Notes: generated from the sequence alone by a model not told the origin. A stretch of 64,000 nt of DNA from Citrobacter braakii (GCF_002075345.1 NZ_NAEW01000016.1:1-64000); one strand, 5' to 3'; shown: positions 21,805 through 31,587, numbered from the stretch's first letter. Made by a program: numbers and translations.

Positions 21805-22482
21805 TTACGCCAACAGCTCCGAAGCCAGTCGGGCAATCAACACATTAGACAGAAGAACCGGGACATCCAGCGATTTTTGCAGTAAATCACGATGGCGTTG
21901 ATTGAACCCCAGACAATCCAGCATGATCACATCCGCGCCTTGCTCCAGTAGTTCTTTCCCGGCATCAATTAATTGTTGTTCGGTACCTTCGATCGGATTC
22001 GCCACGGCATACACTGGTGGAGTTTGTAACACCTGCCATTTTTGCGTCTGGGCTTTGAGCAATTCGGTGACGGGGACAATAACCCCGACCTGATGCCCAT
22101 CGACAATCGAGGCCACCAGCGGGGGGATAATACGTAACGGCTCCAGCAGAATACTATTGCGGGCGGTCAGGCGAGCGATTGAGGCGGTACTCATCAGCAG
22201 GATCACGTCAAAGCCCTGGTTATCCAGCACCTCCACGATACTTTGCAGCGAGCGCTCTACCTTCTGGCGTGAGACATGCGCAAGTTGGTGGTCGCTGAGC
22301 AGCGTTAATAAAGGCTCGTCACCGGGCGAAACGCCGTACTCAGCCATCACATCTTCTCGCCGCATCTGTCCAAGCAGACTGTGGTGAGTAATGTGCTGTT
22401 CATCGATATATTCCGTCAGGAGCGGTAACACCTCACACATTGGCACCACGCCAATCGTGAGGATAGCCAACGACGCACTCAT
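21805..22482 (-). CDS. aroM: AroM family protein
   Basis: 225 residues from the ATG at 22482, the E. coli length; the longer frame from 22527 is not needed. The AroM family has a racemase-like alpha/beta fold with paired Cys/Gly-rich strands (for example VIMLDCLGF), but the function is unknown. In E. coli aroM is the last gene of aroL-yaiA-aroM and is controlled with aroL by TyrR. Here 247 nt separate it from yaiA, so co-transcription is likely but not certain. Confidence 0.93.
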   Translation of the reverse strand: MSASLAILTIGVVPMCEVLPLLTEYIDEQHITHHSLLGQMRREDVMAEYGVSPGDEPLLTLLSDHQLAHVSRQKVERSLQSIVEVLDNQGFDVILLMSTASIARLTARNSILLEPLRIIPPLVASIVDGHQVGVIVPVTELLKAQTQKWQVLQTPPVYAVANPIEGTEQQLIDAGKELLEQGADVIMLDCLGFNQRHRDLLQKSLDVPVLLSNVLIARLASELLA

Positions 22483-22729
22483 TTGTTGCTCCACCATCTT
22501 CTTACTTTGCTGTGAAATCCCGGGCAAGTGCCGGGCGCTGACCTGCGCTACAAATGCTCAAAAGCGTAGCAGCTGATCGGCGGTGTATTGTGTAAAGATT
22601 CCAAATCATTCCGGTACTGGATTGTTATTGCTTAATTTTCAATTTTAACGGTATACGGCGAAATTTAAGAAAATGTGATGAACGCCCGTCGTGGCACTTT
22701 TCAGACTCGTGCCAGGACGGTGCTTAATA

Positions 22730-22921
22730 TCAGGTTTTATCGGGGTCTTCGTAGCGTTTTTTGGCATCCCTGGCTTCCTGCGCAGAAGGATGCTCACTGA
22801 TCAACGTATTCGGTTTAGGGTGATCGGCTCGAAGTTGATACCAGGTTACCGTCTGGCCTGGCGTCCCCTTTTCAACCGTAACAATGTTCGCTTGACGTGG
22901 GTAAGGTGGTTTTGTCGGCAT
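22730..22921 (-). CDS. yaiA: YaiA, conserved small protein
   Basis: 63 residues, nearly identical to E. coli YaiA (starts MPTKPPYPR, ends RYEDPDK). Small, soluble, with no known domain or activity. It lies 26 nt after aroL on the same strand and belongs to the TyrR-controlled aroL unit, which suggests an accessory role in aromatic biosynthesis; no function has been shown. Confidence 0.93.
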   Translation of the reverse strand: MPTKPPYPRQANIVTVEKGTPGQTVTWYQLRADHPKPNTLISEHPSAQEARDAKKRYEDPDKT

Positions 22922-22947
22922 AGTTCTTCCTTTTCACTGGATGAACA

Positions 22948-23493
22948 TTAAGTATAGACACCGCCCTGTAACCGTGGCGCTGCCTGCGCCAGTATCTCAA
23001 GAATGTCTTCCACCACCTGCGCAGGTTTATGGGTAGCATCAACGATGTAGTGCGCAGCTTCACGGTACAGAACATCGCGCTGGGCGAGCACTTCCTGCAC
23101 CTCTTCAGTCAACGGCTTACCGGTTAAGGTTGGGCGCAATCCCTCTTCAGGCGTGGCCTCCAGACGATCAACCAGTACTGATACCGGTGCGCTTAAATAG
23201 ATAACCACGCCGTGGCTGCGCATGTAATGACGATTAAATTCGGTAAGAATGATACCGCCGCCGGTCGCAACAACCGTCGCTGGGGCTGTGACGGCCTGCA
23301 GAGCGCTCGTCTCCTGGGCACGAAACCCTTCCCATCCTTCCCTTTCGACGATCTCCGCCACGGTCATCTGCACGTGCGATTGCAACCAGCGATCGGTATC
23401 GACAAACTGGAAATCGATAGCCTTCGCCAGCGCCATACCGGTAGTTGTCTTACCACACCCCCGGGGGCCGACAAGATAAAGAGGTTGCGTCAT
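22948..23493 (-). CDS. aroL: Shikimate kinase II, AroL
   Basis: 181 residues. P-loop [11 protein letters not shown] at about 9-19, the shikimate-binding DTD motif (FVDTDRW), and the GGG strand TGGGIILTE; the Arg-rich lid lies in the second half. It phosphorylates shikimate at the 3-OH with ATP in the common aromatic pathway and is the high-affinity isoenzyme. The C-terminus is seven residues longer than in E. coli. First gene of aroL-yaiA-aroM; TyrR-type boxes upstream indicate repression by tyrosine. Confidence 0.96.
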   Translation of the reverse strand: MTQPLYLVGPRGCGKTTTGMALAKAIDFQFVDTDRWLQSHVQMTVAEIVEREGWEGFRAQETSALQAVTAPATVVATGGGIILTEFNRHYMRSHGVVIYLSAPVSVLVDRLEATPEEGLRPTLTGKPLTEEVQEVLAQRDVLYREAAHYIVDATHKPAQVVEDILEILAQAAPRLQGGVYT

Positions 23494-23562
23494 TACAGAA
23501 ATTCCCCAGGGAGCCGCGAGCGAGCGGGATCTGATGCGGTTAAAGATATAATCATATCACCA

Positions 23563-23571
23563 AACTAGTAC
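23563..23571. promoter_or_regulatory. TrpR half-site upstream of aroL
   Basis: AACTAGTAC equals one half of the Trp operator. The partner half on the left is poor, so this is a weak or degenerate site. E. coli aroL carries a TrpR site in the same region. Confidence 0.45.
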
Positions 23572-23581
23572 ATCGCCAAAA

Positions 23582-23599
23582 CGTAAAGAAAAAATTACA
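23582..23599. promoter_or_regulatory. TyrR box upstream of aroL
   Basis: CGTAAAGAAAAAATTACA fits the TyrR pattern TGTAAA-N6-TTTACA with two mismatches and lies near the promoter, about 90-105 bp before the aroL start. Confidence 0.6.
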
Positions 23600-23656
23600 T
23601 ATAGGGTAGCTGTACCTATTAACCCCTACTATAACAAGAATTCACCATGAATAAAG

Positions 23657-23674
23657 TGTAAATAATAAATTACA
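23657..23674. promoter_or_regulatory. Strong TyrR box upstream of aroL
   Basis: TGTAAATAATAAATTACA is a near-perfect TGTAAA-N6-TTTACA palindrome (one mismatch). It lies 164-181 bp before the aroL start and just past the yaiI stop. Paired with the weaker box it suggests cooperative TyrR binding. Confidence 0.7.
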
Positions 23675-23678
23675 CGCT

Positions 23679-24134
23679 TTATTTTCTGCGCTGTACTTCC
23701 AGCCACCACTTATCAAGCTCAGCAGCAAAATGCTGCCTGTCTCGTGGTGAAAGGCTGTCCGGCCCGCCGGTCTGAATACCGCTGGCGCGTAGCGTATCCA
23801 TAAAATCACGCATCATCAGACGCTCACGGATCGTGGCTTCGGTATAACGTTCACCGCGCGGATTAAGCGCCGCCGCACCTTTTTCAATGACTTCTGCCGC
23901 CAGCGGGATATCCGCTGTTATCACTAAATCACCGGCACTACACTGGCGCACAATCTCGTTATCCGCCACGTCAAACCCGGCGGGAACACGTAATGTGCGG
24001 ATAAACCGCGAAGACGGGACGCGCAAACTCTGGTTTGCTACCAAAATAAGCGGCATCTGCATGCGCTCAGAAGCGCGGTACAAAATATCTTTAATCACAT
24101 TCGGACACGCATCGGCATCCACCCATATTGTCAT
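23679..24134 (-). CDS. yaiI: YaiI, UPF0178/DUF188 family protein
   Basis: 151 residues from the ATG at 24134 (N-terminus [18 protein letters not shown]). Family features are the Asp-rich start DADACP and the later DxxI motif, reminiscent of PIN/NYN-type nucleases, but no activity is established. Cytoplasmic. It is divergent from proC across 148 nt. The longer frame from 24221 would begin inside the proC promoter region and is rejected. Confidence 0.93.
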   Translation of the reverse strand: MTIWVDADACPNVIKDILYRASERMQMPLILVANQSLRVPSSRFIRTLRVPAGFDVADNEIVRQCSAGDLVITADIPLAAEVIEKGAAALNPRGERYTEATIRERLMMRDFMDTLRASGIQTGGPDSLSPRDRQHFAAELDKWWLEVQRRK

Positions 24135-24282
24135 AATTTCTCCCCACTGATGTGCAGTTGCACATTGTCGCGTGCTTTTACTTGCAGGCAAAGTGCTGTT
24201 TATCCTTCTGCACGTATTCAATCCGCGCTAAGCTTAGCTTTCCCAGGTAAAACAATGAATATCACGCATAGGGAGTGACAAA

Positions 24283-25092
24283 ATGGACAAGAAAATCGGT
24301 TTTATCGGCTGCGGTAATATGGGCAAAGCGATACTTGGCGGCATGATCGCCAGCGGCCAGGTTCTCCCCGGACAAATCTGGGTCTACACCCCTTCCCCCG
24401 ATAAAGTCGCTGCATTGCACGACCAGTACGGTATTAATGCGGCGCAGTCTGCGCAAGAGGTCGCGCAAATCGCTGACATTGTTTTTGGGGCCGTAAAACC
24501 AGGCATAATGATTAAAGTGCTGAGCGAAATTACCTCCAGCCTGAACAAAGACTCCCTGGTCGTCTCGATTGCCGCTGGCGTCACCCTCGATCAGCTCGCC
24601 CGCGCGCTAGGCCATGACCGTAAAATCATTCGCGCGATGCCAAACACGCCGTCACTGGTGAATGCCGGAATGACTTCCGTCACACCGAACGCCTTAGTCA
24701 CGCCAGAAGACACCGCCGACGTGCTGAATATCTTCCGCTGCTTTGGCGAAGCGGAAGTCATTGCGGAGGCAATGATTCATCCGGTCGTTGGCGTCAGTGG
24801 TTCAGCCCCGGCTTATGTGTTTATGTTTATTGAAGCGATGGCGGACGCCGCCGTGCAGGGTGGCATGCCTCGCGCGCAAGCTTATAAATTCGCGGCGCAG
24901 GCAGTAATGGGTTCGGCGAAGATGGTGCTGGATACGGGTAAACATCCCGGAGAACTGAAGGATATGGTGTGCTCGCCTGGTGGAACCACCATTGAAGCGG
25001 TACGCGTCCTGGAAGAACGAGGTTTTCGTTCATCAGTGATTGAAGCGATGATTAAGTGCATGGAGCAGTCGGAAAAACTCAGCCGCTCCTGA
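24283..25092 (+). CDS. proC: Pyrroline-5-carboxylate reductase ProC
   Basis: 269 residues. N-terminal Rossmann fold with IGFIGCGNMGKAILGG, and a C-terminal dimerisation/catalytic helix bundle with GVSGSAPAYVFMFIEAM. Last step of proline synthesis: reduction of delta-1-pyrroline-5-carboxylate to proline with NAD(P)H in the cytoplasm. GGGAGTG precedes the ATG. It is convergent with dgcC across 17 nt; an inverted repeat with arms about 25102-25109 and 25133-25140 could act as the shared terminator. Confidence 0.97.
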   Translation: MDKKIGFIGCGNMGKAILGGMIASGQVLPGQIWVYTPSPDKVAALHDQYGINAAQSAQEVAQIADIVFGAVKPGIMIKVLSEITSSLNKDSLVVSIAAGVTLDQLARALGHDRKIIRAMPNTPSLVNAGMTSVTPNALVTPEDTADVLNIFRCFGEAEVIAEAMIHPVVGVSGSAPAYVFMFIEAMADAAVQGGMPRAQAYKFAAQAVMGSAKMVLDTGKHPGELKDMVCSPGGTTIEAVRVLEERGFRSSVIEAMIKCMEQSEKLSRS

Positions 25093-25109
25093 GTTAACAC
25101 AGCCGGACG

Positions 25110-26210
25110 TCAGGCCGCCGCCTCAGTGCGGTTACGTCCGGAATTCTTTGCTTTGTAGAGCGCCATATCCGCCGACTTTAACCATTCTCGATAATGCTCG
25201 GTTTCTGCGGTCAGCGGCGCAACGCCCACGCTGATCCGCAGAGCAACCTGCGGCGCGCAGGATAAACGCAGTTGGCCAAGTCGTTCGTGAACGCGAGACA
25301 TCGCCGCAATCGCGCTGGTTGCCGGCGTGCCGCACATAATCACCGCAAACTCATCACCGCCAAAGCGCCCGATCACGTCGCTACCGCGTAAGGTCATCTG
25401 CAACTGGCGGGTCAGCGCGACAATCGCCTGATCCCCAACGTCATGACCCCAGGTATCATTAATGCTCTTAAAATGGTCGATATCGATAATCAGTAACGTG
25501 GCGTCACGCTGGTAGCGGCGGCAATTATCAAATTCATTACGCAGTAACAGTTCCCAATGGCGGCGGTTGTACACCCCAGTCATGCCATCTCGCGTACTCA
25601 TCACCTGTAAACGGCGTTTATGTTCCGCCAGCTTGATGACCGTCTGGTAGCTGACCCAGGCAAACAGCAGCGGATAAATCACCAGCACCGGCAGCGTCAA
25701 TAGCACGCTAAGTTGAGTACTGCTAAAAGCGACGGAGATATCGGTTAACTGTAACGTCACCAGGCATGAAACCATCATCAAAACGGCGCCTGCGATGAAT
25801 ATTCGCATCCCGCCTGCGCCCATCAGGTTGATGCAGATAATCATCAGCAGCGCCGTGGATGGCAACAGGTTTACGCCCATAATCCCTATCCACATACCGG
25901 CAAGAATGGCATCGGCTTTTAAGTTGGTAAATTCGCTATGCAGAGGATCGTCGGCTTTGCTGGCCAACTGCCAGGCCAAATGCGGCCAGACAAACGCCCA
26001 TCCCACCAGTAATAGCCACCAGCCACCGGTAATGGGCTGAGCAACTAATACCGACGCGATAGGGAAAAACATTCCCCCCAATCCCACCGCTCGCGGCAGC
26101 CTGATTCGTCGGGCGAATCGCAGACCGGAACGTTGGTGGTCATTTTGATGAAGCGATAAAAATGCTTCATTCGGGACGACCTTCTTTTGATAAAAGTTTT
26201 CATCATTCAT
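25110..26210 (-). CDS. dgcC: Diguanylate cyclase DgcC (AdrA/YaiC)
   Basis: 366 residues. An N-terminal MASE2 membrane-sensor domain (about 30-190, several hydrophobic segments) and a C-terminal GGDEF domain with intact GGDEF at 284-288 and the inhibitory RxxD site at 275-278, so an active, feedback-inhibited cyclase is expected. It makes cyclic-di-GMP from two GTP at the inner membrane. In E. coli and Salmonella it is switched on by CsgD and activates cellulose synthesis through BcsA; neither csgD nor bcs genes are in the window. Confidence 0.95.
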   Translation of the reverse strand: MNDENFYQKKVVPNEAFLSLHQNDHQRSGLRFARRIRLPRAVGLGGMFFPIASVLVAQPITGGWWLLLVGWAFVWPHLAWQLASKADDPLHSEFTNLKADAILAGMWIGIMGVNLLPSTALLMIICINLMGAGGMRIFIAGAVLMMVSCLVTLQLTDISVAFSSTQLSVLLTLPVLVIYPLLFAWVSYQTVIKLAEHKRRLQVMSTRDGMTGVYNRRHWELLLRNEFDNCRRYQRDATLLIIDIDHFKSINDTWGHDVGDQAIVALTRQLQMTLRGSDVIGRFGGDEFAVIMCGTPATSAIAAMSRVHERLGQLRLSCAPQVALRISVGVAPLTAETEHYREWLKSADMALYKAKNSGRNRTEAAA

Positions 26211-26282
26211 TGTATTTGGGAATATTCTGAAACAAATTTCCCAAATTATAGGAAGGGGTCTGGTGGCGGAAGTATGATATTT

Positions 26283-26310
26283 CGGGTGAGCGATTTTACC
26301 TGCTCACCCG
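26283..26310 (-). terminator. Hairpin after psiF
   Basis: Perfect 9-bp stem CGGGTGAGC/GCTCACCCG with a 10-nt loop, just past the psiF stop. No proper T-run follows on the minus strand, so it may be an mRNA 3' stabiliser as much as a terminator. Confidence 0.55.
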
Positions 26311-26316
26311 TAAGTG

Positions 26317-26637
26317 CTACGCAGATTTCTTCAGGCAAGCGCTCATAAATTTATTACGATCATCACCTTTCAGAGACTGCTCCGTCGCCTTAACGTTACA
26401 TTCACGCATTTTTTGCTGCTGCGGCGTCAGGCTCTTTTCCTCCGGCGCAGATTTACTGTTTTTCAGGCAATCACTCATATATGTCTTACGCGCATCCCCT
26501 TTTAAGGTCTGCGCCGTTGCCTGCTGATTGCAGGTGGTCATACGCTGTTGTTGCGGGGTTAAAGTCTTCTCGGCAGCACCGACGGTAGTTAAAAAAATCA
26601 GACCAAAAAGCAGCGTCATTAATAATGTAATTTTCAT
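26317..26637 (-). CDS. psiF: Phosphate starvation-inducible protein PsiF
   Basis: 106 residues from the ATG at 26637, as in E. coli. A signal peptide (about 1-21, ending VGAA) leads to a small periplasmic protein with two tandem copies of the PsiF repeat, each running LTPQQQ(R/K)M-x2-CN...LKGD-x-R...M(S)xCLK, with paired cysteines likely bonded. Its molecular function is unknown. It lies 97 nt after phoA on the same strand and is induced with phoA in phosphate starvation. A strong hairpin in that gap may reduce read-through from phoA. Confidence 0.93.
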   Translation of the reverse strand: MKITLLMTLLFGLIFLTTVGAAEKTLTPQQQRMTTCNQQATAQTLKGDARKTYMSDCLKNSKSAPEEKSLTPQQQKMRECNVKATEQSLKGDDRNKFMSACLKKSA

Positions 26638-26700
26638 AGCATCCTTCTTTTCTGAACGACAACACACAGGTAAGTTTGGCTGCTAACGATAAAAATACCA

Positions 26701-26727
26701 CCCGGCGGCAAAAGTATTGCCGCCGGG
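26701..26727 (-). terminator. Hairpin between phoA and psiF
   Basis: Perfect 11-bp GC-rich stem CCCGGCGGCAA/TTGCCGCCGGG with a 5-nt loop, followed on the minus strand by TGGTATTTTT. Likely a partial terminator or attenuator after phoA. Confidence 0.65.
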
Positions 26728-26734
26728 CGTCGGG

Positions 26735-28150
26735 TTATTTCAGTCCTAACGCCGCTTTCATGGTGTAAAACAGGTCGGTTTGATCGGTCAGGCCGACCAC
26801 ATTCGCCGCGTGCGGGCCATAGGCTGCAATTCGCAGCTGGCTGCCGGTGTGCTCCTGAGATTCCTCTTCAGAGTTGCCGTAGCTGATGACCATGACCGCG
26901 CCATCTTTGGTGTTCAGCGCCTGGGTCAGGCCTGGTGCTTTGGTATCCGGCGCGACAATCTGGCTGGCATGTGCGTGGTCAGCGGTTACCACCACCAGGG
27001 TGTTGCCATCTTTCTTCGCAAAGGCAAGCGCGCGCTGTACCGCTTCGTCCAGATCGACCGTTTCGCCAATCTGTCCGCACGGGTTGGCGGCGTGGTCCTG
27101 TTTATCGATTGACGCCCCTTCCACTTGCAGGAAGAAACCTTTCTCATTTTTGCTTAACAGCTCAATCGCTTTATCCGTCATCTGCGCCAGCGTTGGCACG
27201 CTGTCGTCACGCTTTGGATTTGGCGTACAGGTCACAACCGGCTTATCCAGATTGCCATGATAAGACGCTTTCGGACCTTCCCAGCGCACGGGCATATTGC
27301 CGTCAGAGAACAGGCCCAGCAGAGGTTTATCCTGATTAGCTTCGGTAATCGCCGCCAGCGTCGCGGTATCACTCACCATCTGATAACCGCGGGCCAGGGC
27401 TTGTTCACGCAACGTTTTACCCTGCCACTCGCCTGCCGCAGCGGTTTCCGCAAACGTTTTGGCCCCGCCGCCCAGCGTAACGTCAGCCCTGGCATTCAGT
27501 AATTGTTCGGTGATTGACCCTTTACCGCCTTTTTCCAGCGCATTGGTTGGGCATTTTTCACGTGTCACGCCTGGGCCATAGCACTTACGCGAAGTCACAT
27601 GGGCAACCAGCGCCGCCGGAGTAGCATCCTGCAATTCAGCGGTAGAAACGTTGCCCGTCGCCAGCCCCGCCGCTTTTGCCATTTCAAGAATTGTGGCGTG
27701 ATCTTTTTCATGAATATCAACGCCCAACGCGCCATTATAGGTTTTCACACCGGTGGTCCACGCCGTCGCGGATGCCGCAGAATCCGTCACATAATCGGGT
27801 TTACCCGTTTTCTTATCCAACGCATAGTGCGTGTATTGTCCGGTCAACGGTAAAGCATCAATTCCTTTAAAAAAGCCGCCTGCGCCTTCGGCATAATTTC
27901 GCGCGGCCGTTATTTCTGAGTCCCCCATCCCATCGCCAATCAATAAAATAATATTTTTGGCAGGTTTATCGCTCAGAGATTCGCGCAGAGCCGCCGTTTG
28001 ATCGGCAGACAATCGGCGGGCGCCGCCCGGCGTGGTGATATCACCCTGAGCGGCACGATTATCCATAACCGCTATGGCAGAGGTTTCTGCATTAATAACC
28101 GGGGTAAACAGCAAAGGTAACAGGGCAATAGCGAGTGCGCTTTGTTTCAC
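26735..28150 (-). CDS. phoA: Alkaline phosphatase PhoA
   Basis: 471 residues. Signal peptide of about 21 residues (cleavage near INA-ET), then the mature periplasmic Zn/Mg phosphomonoesterase. The nucleophile is Ser124 of the precursor in [11 protein letters not shown]. Metal ligands are in [12 protein letters not shown] and [11 protein letters not shown]. Four cysteines can form the two known disulfides. Translation begins at a GTG (28148-28150), as in E. coli, behind a GGAG site. A Pho box and TATAGT -10 element lie upstream, so PhoB activation in phosphate starvation is expected. Confidence 0.97.
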   Translation of the reverse strand: MKQSALAIALLPLLFTPVINAETSAIAVMDNRAAQGDITTPGGARRLSADQTAALRESLSDKPAKNIILLIGDGMGDSEITAARNYAEGAGGFFKGIDALPLTGQYTHYALDKKTGKPDYVTDSAASATAWTTGVKTYNGALGVDIHEKDHATILEMAKAAGLATGNVSTAELQDATPAALVAHVTSRKCYGPGVTREKCPTNALEKGGKGSITEQLLNARADVTLGGGAKTFAETAAAGEWQGKTLREQALARGYQMVSDTATLAAITEANQDKPLLGLFSDGNMPVRWEGPKASYHGNLDKPVVTCTPNPKRDDSVPTLAQMTDKAIELLSKNEKGFFLQVEGASIDKQDHAANPCGQIGETVDLDEAVQRALAFAKKDGNTLVVVTADHAHASQIVAPDTKAPGLTQALNTKDGAVMVISYGNSEEESQEHTGSQLRIAAYGPHAANVVGLTDQTDLFYTMKAALGLK

Positions 28151-28194
28151 TTTATTTTCTCCATGTATAAATACGGTAAAATTAAAACAAAGCG

Positions 28195-28228
28195 ACTATA
28201 AGTATTTGATGTGACACTTTTATGATAA
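28195..28228 (-). promoter_or_regulatory. phoA promoter with Pho box
   Basis: On the minus strand ATCATAAAAGTGTCAC (Pho box at 28211-28228) is followed by a TATAGT -10 element at 28195-28200, the same layout as E. coli phoA. The first heptamer (TTATCAT) is one base from CTGTCAT-type repeats, so the box is slightly degenerate. Confidence 0.8.
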
Positions 28229-28254
28229 TTTGTGGATGACGCACCACGGATTAC

Positions 28255-28497
28255 TCAAAACGCTTTTGGCACACTCTCGCCAGCGTTATGAACGTTGGTC
28301 AGAAACGCAGGCATACGGCCTTCTCCAGCCAAAGCCCCTTCAATTTGGCGAATAAATATTTGCCGATCGTTACACGTCATATTGCGCAGCATTTCGATGA
28401 TTACCTGCTCCAGCGTTTCAACCTGCGCCGTCAGTTCTTGCGACTCTTCTTCTTTTTGGGCGAGCTTAAGTAACAACTCAGTAACGAGATTTTTCAT
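28255..28497 (-). CDS. iraP: Anti-adaptor protein IraP, with unusual C-terminus
   Basis: 80 residues. Residues 1-56 ([22 protein letters not shown] and on to RQIEGAL) match IraP, which blocks the RssB adaptor and so stabilises the stress sigma factor RpoS during phosphate starvation. The N-terminal helix is a coiled coil. The last about 23 residues do not resemble the DTELLR-YVKKLL-type end I know from E. coli and Salmonella (86 residues), and none of the three frames restores it. It may be a lineage variant or an altered, partly impaired protein. It lies just upstream of phoA on the same strand, as in E. coli. Confidence 0.82.
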   Translation of the reverse strand: MKNLVTELLLKLAQKEEESQELTAQVETLEQVIIEMLRNMTCNDRQIFIRQIEGALAGEGRMPAFLTNVHNAGESVPKAF

Positions 28498-28707
28498 TTA
28501 CGTATTCCCTTAACCAAATATAGGCCACGTTATCATTAAGACTCACAACTGCCTAGTGGATGAAAGTTGTATTTTCATAAGAAATAAAACGTTTTGCGAA
28601 AACAATCACAACACAAAATAAGGGAGAAGGAGTCTTATCGCAGAATTATTCCATATAAAAGGGTAAGGGGATTAATAATCACCTGGATATATAAATGCAT
28701 AATGATG

Positions 28708-28740
28708 GATTAACAACGCTGACTGGCAGCGTTGTTAATC
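28708..28740 (-). terminator. Terminator of the MdtG-like gene
   Basis: Perfect 14-bp stem GATTAACAACGCTG/CAGCGTTGTTAATC with a 5-nt loop, 6 nt past the stop. No long T-run follows on the minus strand, but the stem is very stable. Confidence 0.7.
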
Positions 28741-28746
28741 AGGTAC

Positions 28747-29943
28747 TCAGCGTGCGCAGCGCCGACGTCGCAACGCGATAGCCAGTTGCCAGATGTTGAT
28801 AAGCACAATGCTCGCCGTGGCAATAAACACCCAGCGAAAGCCCGCCATTGCCGAAACTGTTGCCCCCATTAATGGCCCGGCTACGTTGCCGAGGTACATA
28901 AATGACTGGTTATAACCAAAAATGCGCCCGGTTATCTGGTCGCTGGAGTATTTCACCAGCAACGTCTGCACCGCGGGCAACATCGCGCCGTCGGCAAAGC
29001 CGAGCAGAAAACGTAAGATCCCCAACTGCAACGGCGTATTGACCCATGACATGGCGAAAAACAACACGACGGCGAAGATTAACGTGGCCATTAAAATCCG
29101 CTCGGTCCCAATACGATCGCCTAATTTACCTAGCCGGGGCGCAGAAATCAGCGCCGAGATGCCCGGAACCGAAGCAATCAGCCCGCTGAGAAAGGCAATA
29201 TTAGAACTGTCTGGGACCATTGATTTAATAAACAGCGCCAGAATTGGCCCAATTGAGCCGTTACATAACTGGATCACCATCGTAGTAAAAAACAGGCTGA
29301 TCACCAGCGCCGGATAAGGCAGCGAGGCAAAGACGGCCTTCCCGCTCAGGCGTTCGCTTTTTTTGATTGTCGGGCGCACACCTTCTTTGATAAAGAACAG
29401 CGTGACCAGAAAACTCACTACCAGCAAAGCCGCGGTAATACAGAATACCGCCCGTAAGCCAACGTGGTCGGCAATAAAGCCCCCCATCAGCGGTCCGCCA
29501 ATAACGCCGCTAATTTGCGCCGTCGAGAGCGTACTCAGCGCCCACCCGCTGCGTTCGCGCGGAACCTGTGAGGCTACCAGCGCCATCGCATTGGGAATAT
29601 AGCCAGACGTTAACCCCATGATCCCACGCAGCAGAAAAAGCTGCCAGACGTTAGTGGCAAAGGCCTGCAGTAAAATCGCAATCGCCATACCCAAAGAGGC
29701 CCGCAGCAGCATCAGCTTGCGTCCTTTACGGTCGGCTAAACTCCCCCACATCGGAGAGACGATGGCTGAAATCAGGAAGGTGACGCTAAACGTTAAGCCA
29801 GACCACATTGAGAGTGCTTCATGGGAGCTTACCCCCAGTTGGGAGATATAGAGCGGTAAAAAAGGCAGGATTTGGCTGATTGCCAGGCCGGTGAAAAAGC
29901 AACCGAACCATACGGAAATGAGGTTGACTCTCCAGGATTCCAT
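28747..29943 (-). CDS. MdtG-like MFS multidrug efflux transporter
   Basis: 398 residues with twelve hydrophobic segments, DHA1 drug:H+ antiporter type. Motif A is [19 protein letters not shown], and the motif-C-like stretch in segment 5 is present. It is clearly a paralogue of E. coli MdtG (similar motifs such as [22 protein letters not shown] and [10 protein letters not shown]) but not that gene, which sits elsewhere. Inner-membrane drug or metabolite export is inferred; no substrate can be named. It lies between iraP and ddlA, where E. coli K-12 has no such gene, so it is an accessory insertion in the core order. Confidence 0.85.
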   Translation of the reverse strand: MESWRVNLISVWFGCFFTGLAISQILPFLPLYISQLGVSSHEALSMWSGLTFSVTFLISAIVSPMWGSLADRKGRKLMLLRASLGMAIAILLQAFATNVWQLFLLRGIMGLTSGYIPNAMALVASQVPRERSGWALSTLSTAQISGVIGGPLMGGFIADHVGLRAVFCITAALLVVSFLVTLFFIKEGVRPTIKKSERLSGKAVFASLPYPALVISLFFTTMVIQLCNGSIGPILALFIKSMVPDSSNIAFLSGLIASVPGISALISAPRLGKLGDRIGTERILMATLIFAVVLFFAMSWVNTPLQLGILRFLLGFADGAMLPAVQTLLVKYSSDQITGRIFGYNQSFMYLGNVAGPLMGATVSAMAGFRWVFIATASIVLINIWQLAIALRRRRCAR

Positions 29944-30245
29944 AGGGACTCATAACGATAAGTAGCTGAAAACTGCGAGCAGCTTAACAAATTACTTAGC
30001 CAAATAAGGGTCCACAGGTGCGATATATCACAGTTTAGGATTTTATCTTCCCGCTCATCATATTTGTGATATACCTCACATCAACCCCACAATATCAGCA
30101 GGGGTTTATGCTCCGCGTCCGTTCTGCGCGTTTGCGCTTATCTGTTCCTCTGTTGCCCACCAAAACAATCTGCCAGAAGCCGAGGAAACCTGCGTTTTGT
30201 CGTGGTAATGTATGTGCTTTGCATTCATGGAATGGGTTTTTTAAG
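29944..30245. other. Intergenic region between the MdtG-like gene and ddlA
   Basis: 302 nt with divergent promoters expected for both genes. An open frame runs in phase into ddlA but lacks similarity to DdlA and has no clear ribosome-binding site. No operator recognised. Confidence 0.5.
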
Positions 30246-31340
30246 ATGGCAAAGTTGCGGGTAGGAATCGTATTTGGTGGTAAATCAGCGGAACATGAAG
30301 TGTCATTGCAATCGGCAAAAAATATTGTCGATGCCATCGACAAGACTCGCTTTGACGTTGTGCTGTTAGGTATTGATAAGGAAGGGCAATGGCACATTAG
30401 CGATGCCAGTAACTATCTGCTCAATTCAGATGATCCAGCGCATATTGCGCTGCGTCCTTCCGCGACCAGCTTGGCTCAGGTCCCGGGTAAACAAGAGCAC
30501 CAGTTGATCGATGCGCAAAACGGTCAGCCACTGCCAACGGTCGATGTTATTTTCCCGATCGTACACGGCACGTTGGGTGAAGATGGCTCTCTGCAGGGTA
30601 TGCTGCGCGTGGCGAATCTGCCGTTCGTCGGTTCTGATGTCCTGGGTTCTGCGGCCTGTATGGATAAAGACGTGACCAAACGTCTACTGCGCGATGCCGG
30701 ATTAAACATCGCGCCATTTATTACGCTCACCCGTGCCAATCGCAACCGCATCAGCTTTGCCGAGGTGGAATCCCGCCTTGGCCTGCCGCTGTTTGTGAAA
30801 CCAGCCAACCAGGGCTCATCCGTTGGCGTCAGTAAAGTGACCAGCGAAGCGCAATACGATCAGGCCGTCACGCTGGCATTTGAATTCGACCATAAAGTCG
30901 TGGTGGAACAAGGGATTAAGGGCCGCGAGATCGAATGCGCGGTGCTGGGCAACGATCAACCGCAGGCCAGTACCTGTGGCGAGATCGTGCTGAACAGTGA
31001 TTTTTACGCTTACGACACCAAATACATTGACGATAACGGTGCCAAAGTGGTTGTTCCGGCAGCGATCGCACCGGAAGTTAACGATAAGATCCGCGACATT
31101 GCTATTCAGGCTTATCAGGCGCTGGGCTGCGCCGGTATGGCGCGCGTGGACGTTTTCTTAACCGCAGAGAACGATGTTGTGATCAATGAGATCAACACGC
31201 TGCCGGGCTTTACCAACATCAGCATGTATCCAAAATTGTGGCAGGCGAGCGGCTTAGGCTACACCGATTTGATCACTCGCCTGATCGAACTGGCGCTGGA
31301 ACGTCATGCGGCGGATAGCGCGTTGAAAACCAGTATGTAA
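30246..31340 (+). CDS. ddlA: D-alanine--D-alanine ligase A, DdlA
   Basis: 364 residues from the ATG at 30246 ([24 protein letters not shown], the E. coli start region). ATP-grasp fold: substrate-binding N-terminal domain, central [16 protein letters not shown] loop and C-terminal [18 protein letters not shown]. Joins two D-alanines with ATP for the peptidoglycan pentapeptide; cytoplasmic; one of two isoenzymes (DdlB is in the dcw cluster). A terminator overlaps the 3' end of convergent yaiZ. In-frame upstream codons from 30066 are not conserved and are excluded. Confidence 0.97.
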   Translation: MAKLRVGIVFGGKSAEHEVSLQSAKNIVDAIDKTRFDVVLLGIDKEGQWHISDASNYLLNSDDPAHIALRPSATSLAQVPGKQEHQLIDAQNGQPLPTVDVIFPIVHGTLGEDGSLQGMLRVANLPFVGSDVLGSAACMDKDVTKRLLRDAGLNIAPFITLTRANRNRISFAEVESRLGLPLFVKPANQGSSVGVSKVTSEAQYDQAVTLAFEFDHKVVVEQGIKGREIECAVLGNDQPQASTCGEIVLNSDFYAYDTKYIDDNGAKVVVPAAIAPEVNDKIRDIAIQAYQALGCAGMARVDVFLTAENDVVINEINTLPGFTNISMYPKLWQASGLGYTDLITRLIELALERHAADSALKTSM

Positions 31341-31348
31341 ACCCGCCT

Positions 31349-31378
31349 GGATGCCTGATCGATAGCTATTGGGCATCC
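31349..31378 (+). terminator. ddlA terminator overlapping the yaiZ 3' end
   Basis: Stem GGATGCC/GGCATCC with a loop of about 15 nt, followed by TTTGCTTCTTCTTC. It overlaps the yaiZ C-terminal codons, so the two convergent genes share DNA at their ends. Confidence 0.6.
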
Positions 31379-31587
31379 TTTGCTTCTTCTTCATCTTCCA
31401 CGCGGCGACGGATAATTAATCCGGCCAGCCAAAAGCTAATCACCCACGTCACCAACCCCACCGCATAGGTCTGCCATCCCTGCGCTTCAAAACCCAGTAA
31501 GCCCACCACCCCGTTCAGAATAAAGATAAGCCCAATAGCGAAGGCATAGTAGTGCCAGTCTCGGCGGATTTTAACAGGCAGGTTCAT
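31366..31587 (-). CDS. yaiZ: YaiZ, small two-TM inner-membrane protein (DUF2754)
   Basis: 73 residues from the ATG at 31587 (MNLPVKIRRDWHYYAFAIGL). Two hydrophobic helices separated by a short loop and a charged Glu/Asp-rich tail; almost identical to E. coli YaiZ apart from the tail. Function unknown. It is divergent from yaiY and convergent with ddlA, as in E. coli. Confidence 0.92.
   Translation of the reverse strand: MNLPVKIRRDWHYYAFAIGLIFILNGVVGLLGFEAQGWQTYAVGLVTWVISFWLAGLIIRRRVEDEEEAKDAQ

Noticed and set aside
22688-22719. Hairpin between yaiA and aroM
   Set aside because: The stem has a central mismatch and no T-run, so I do not call it a terminator.
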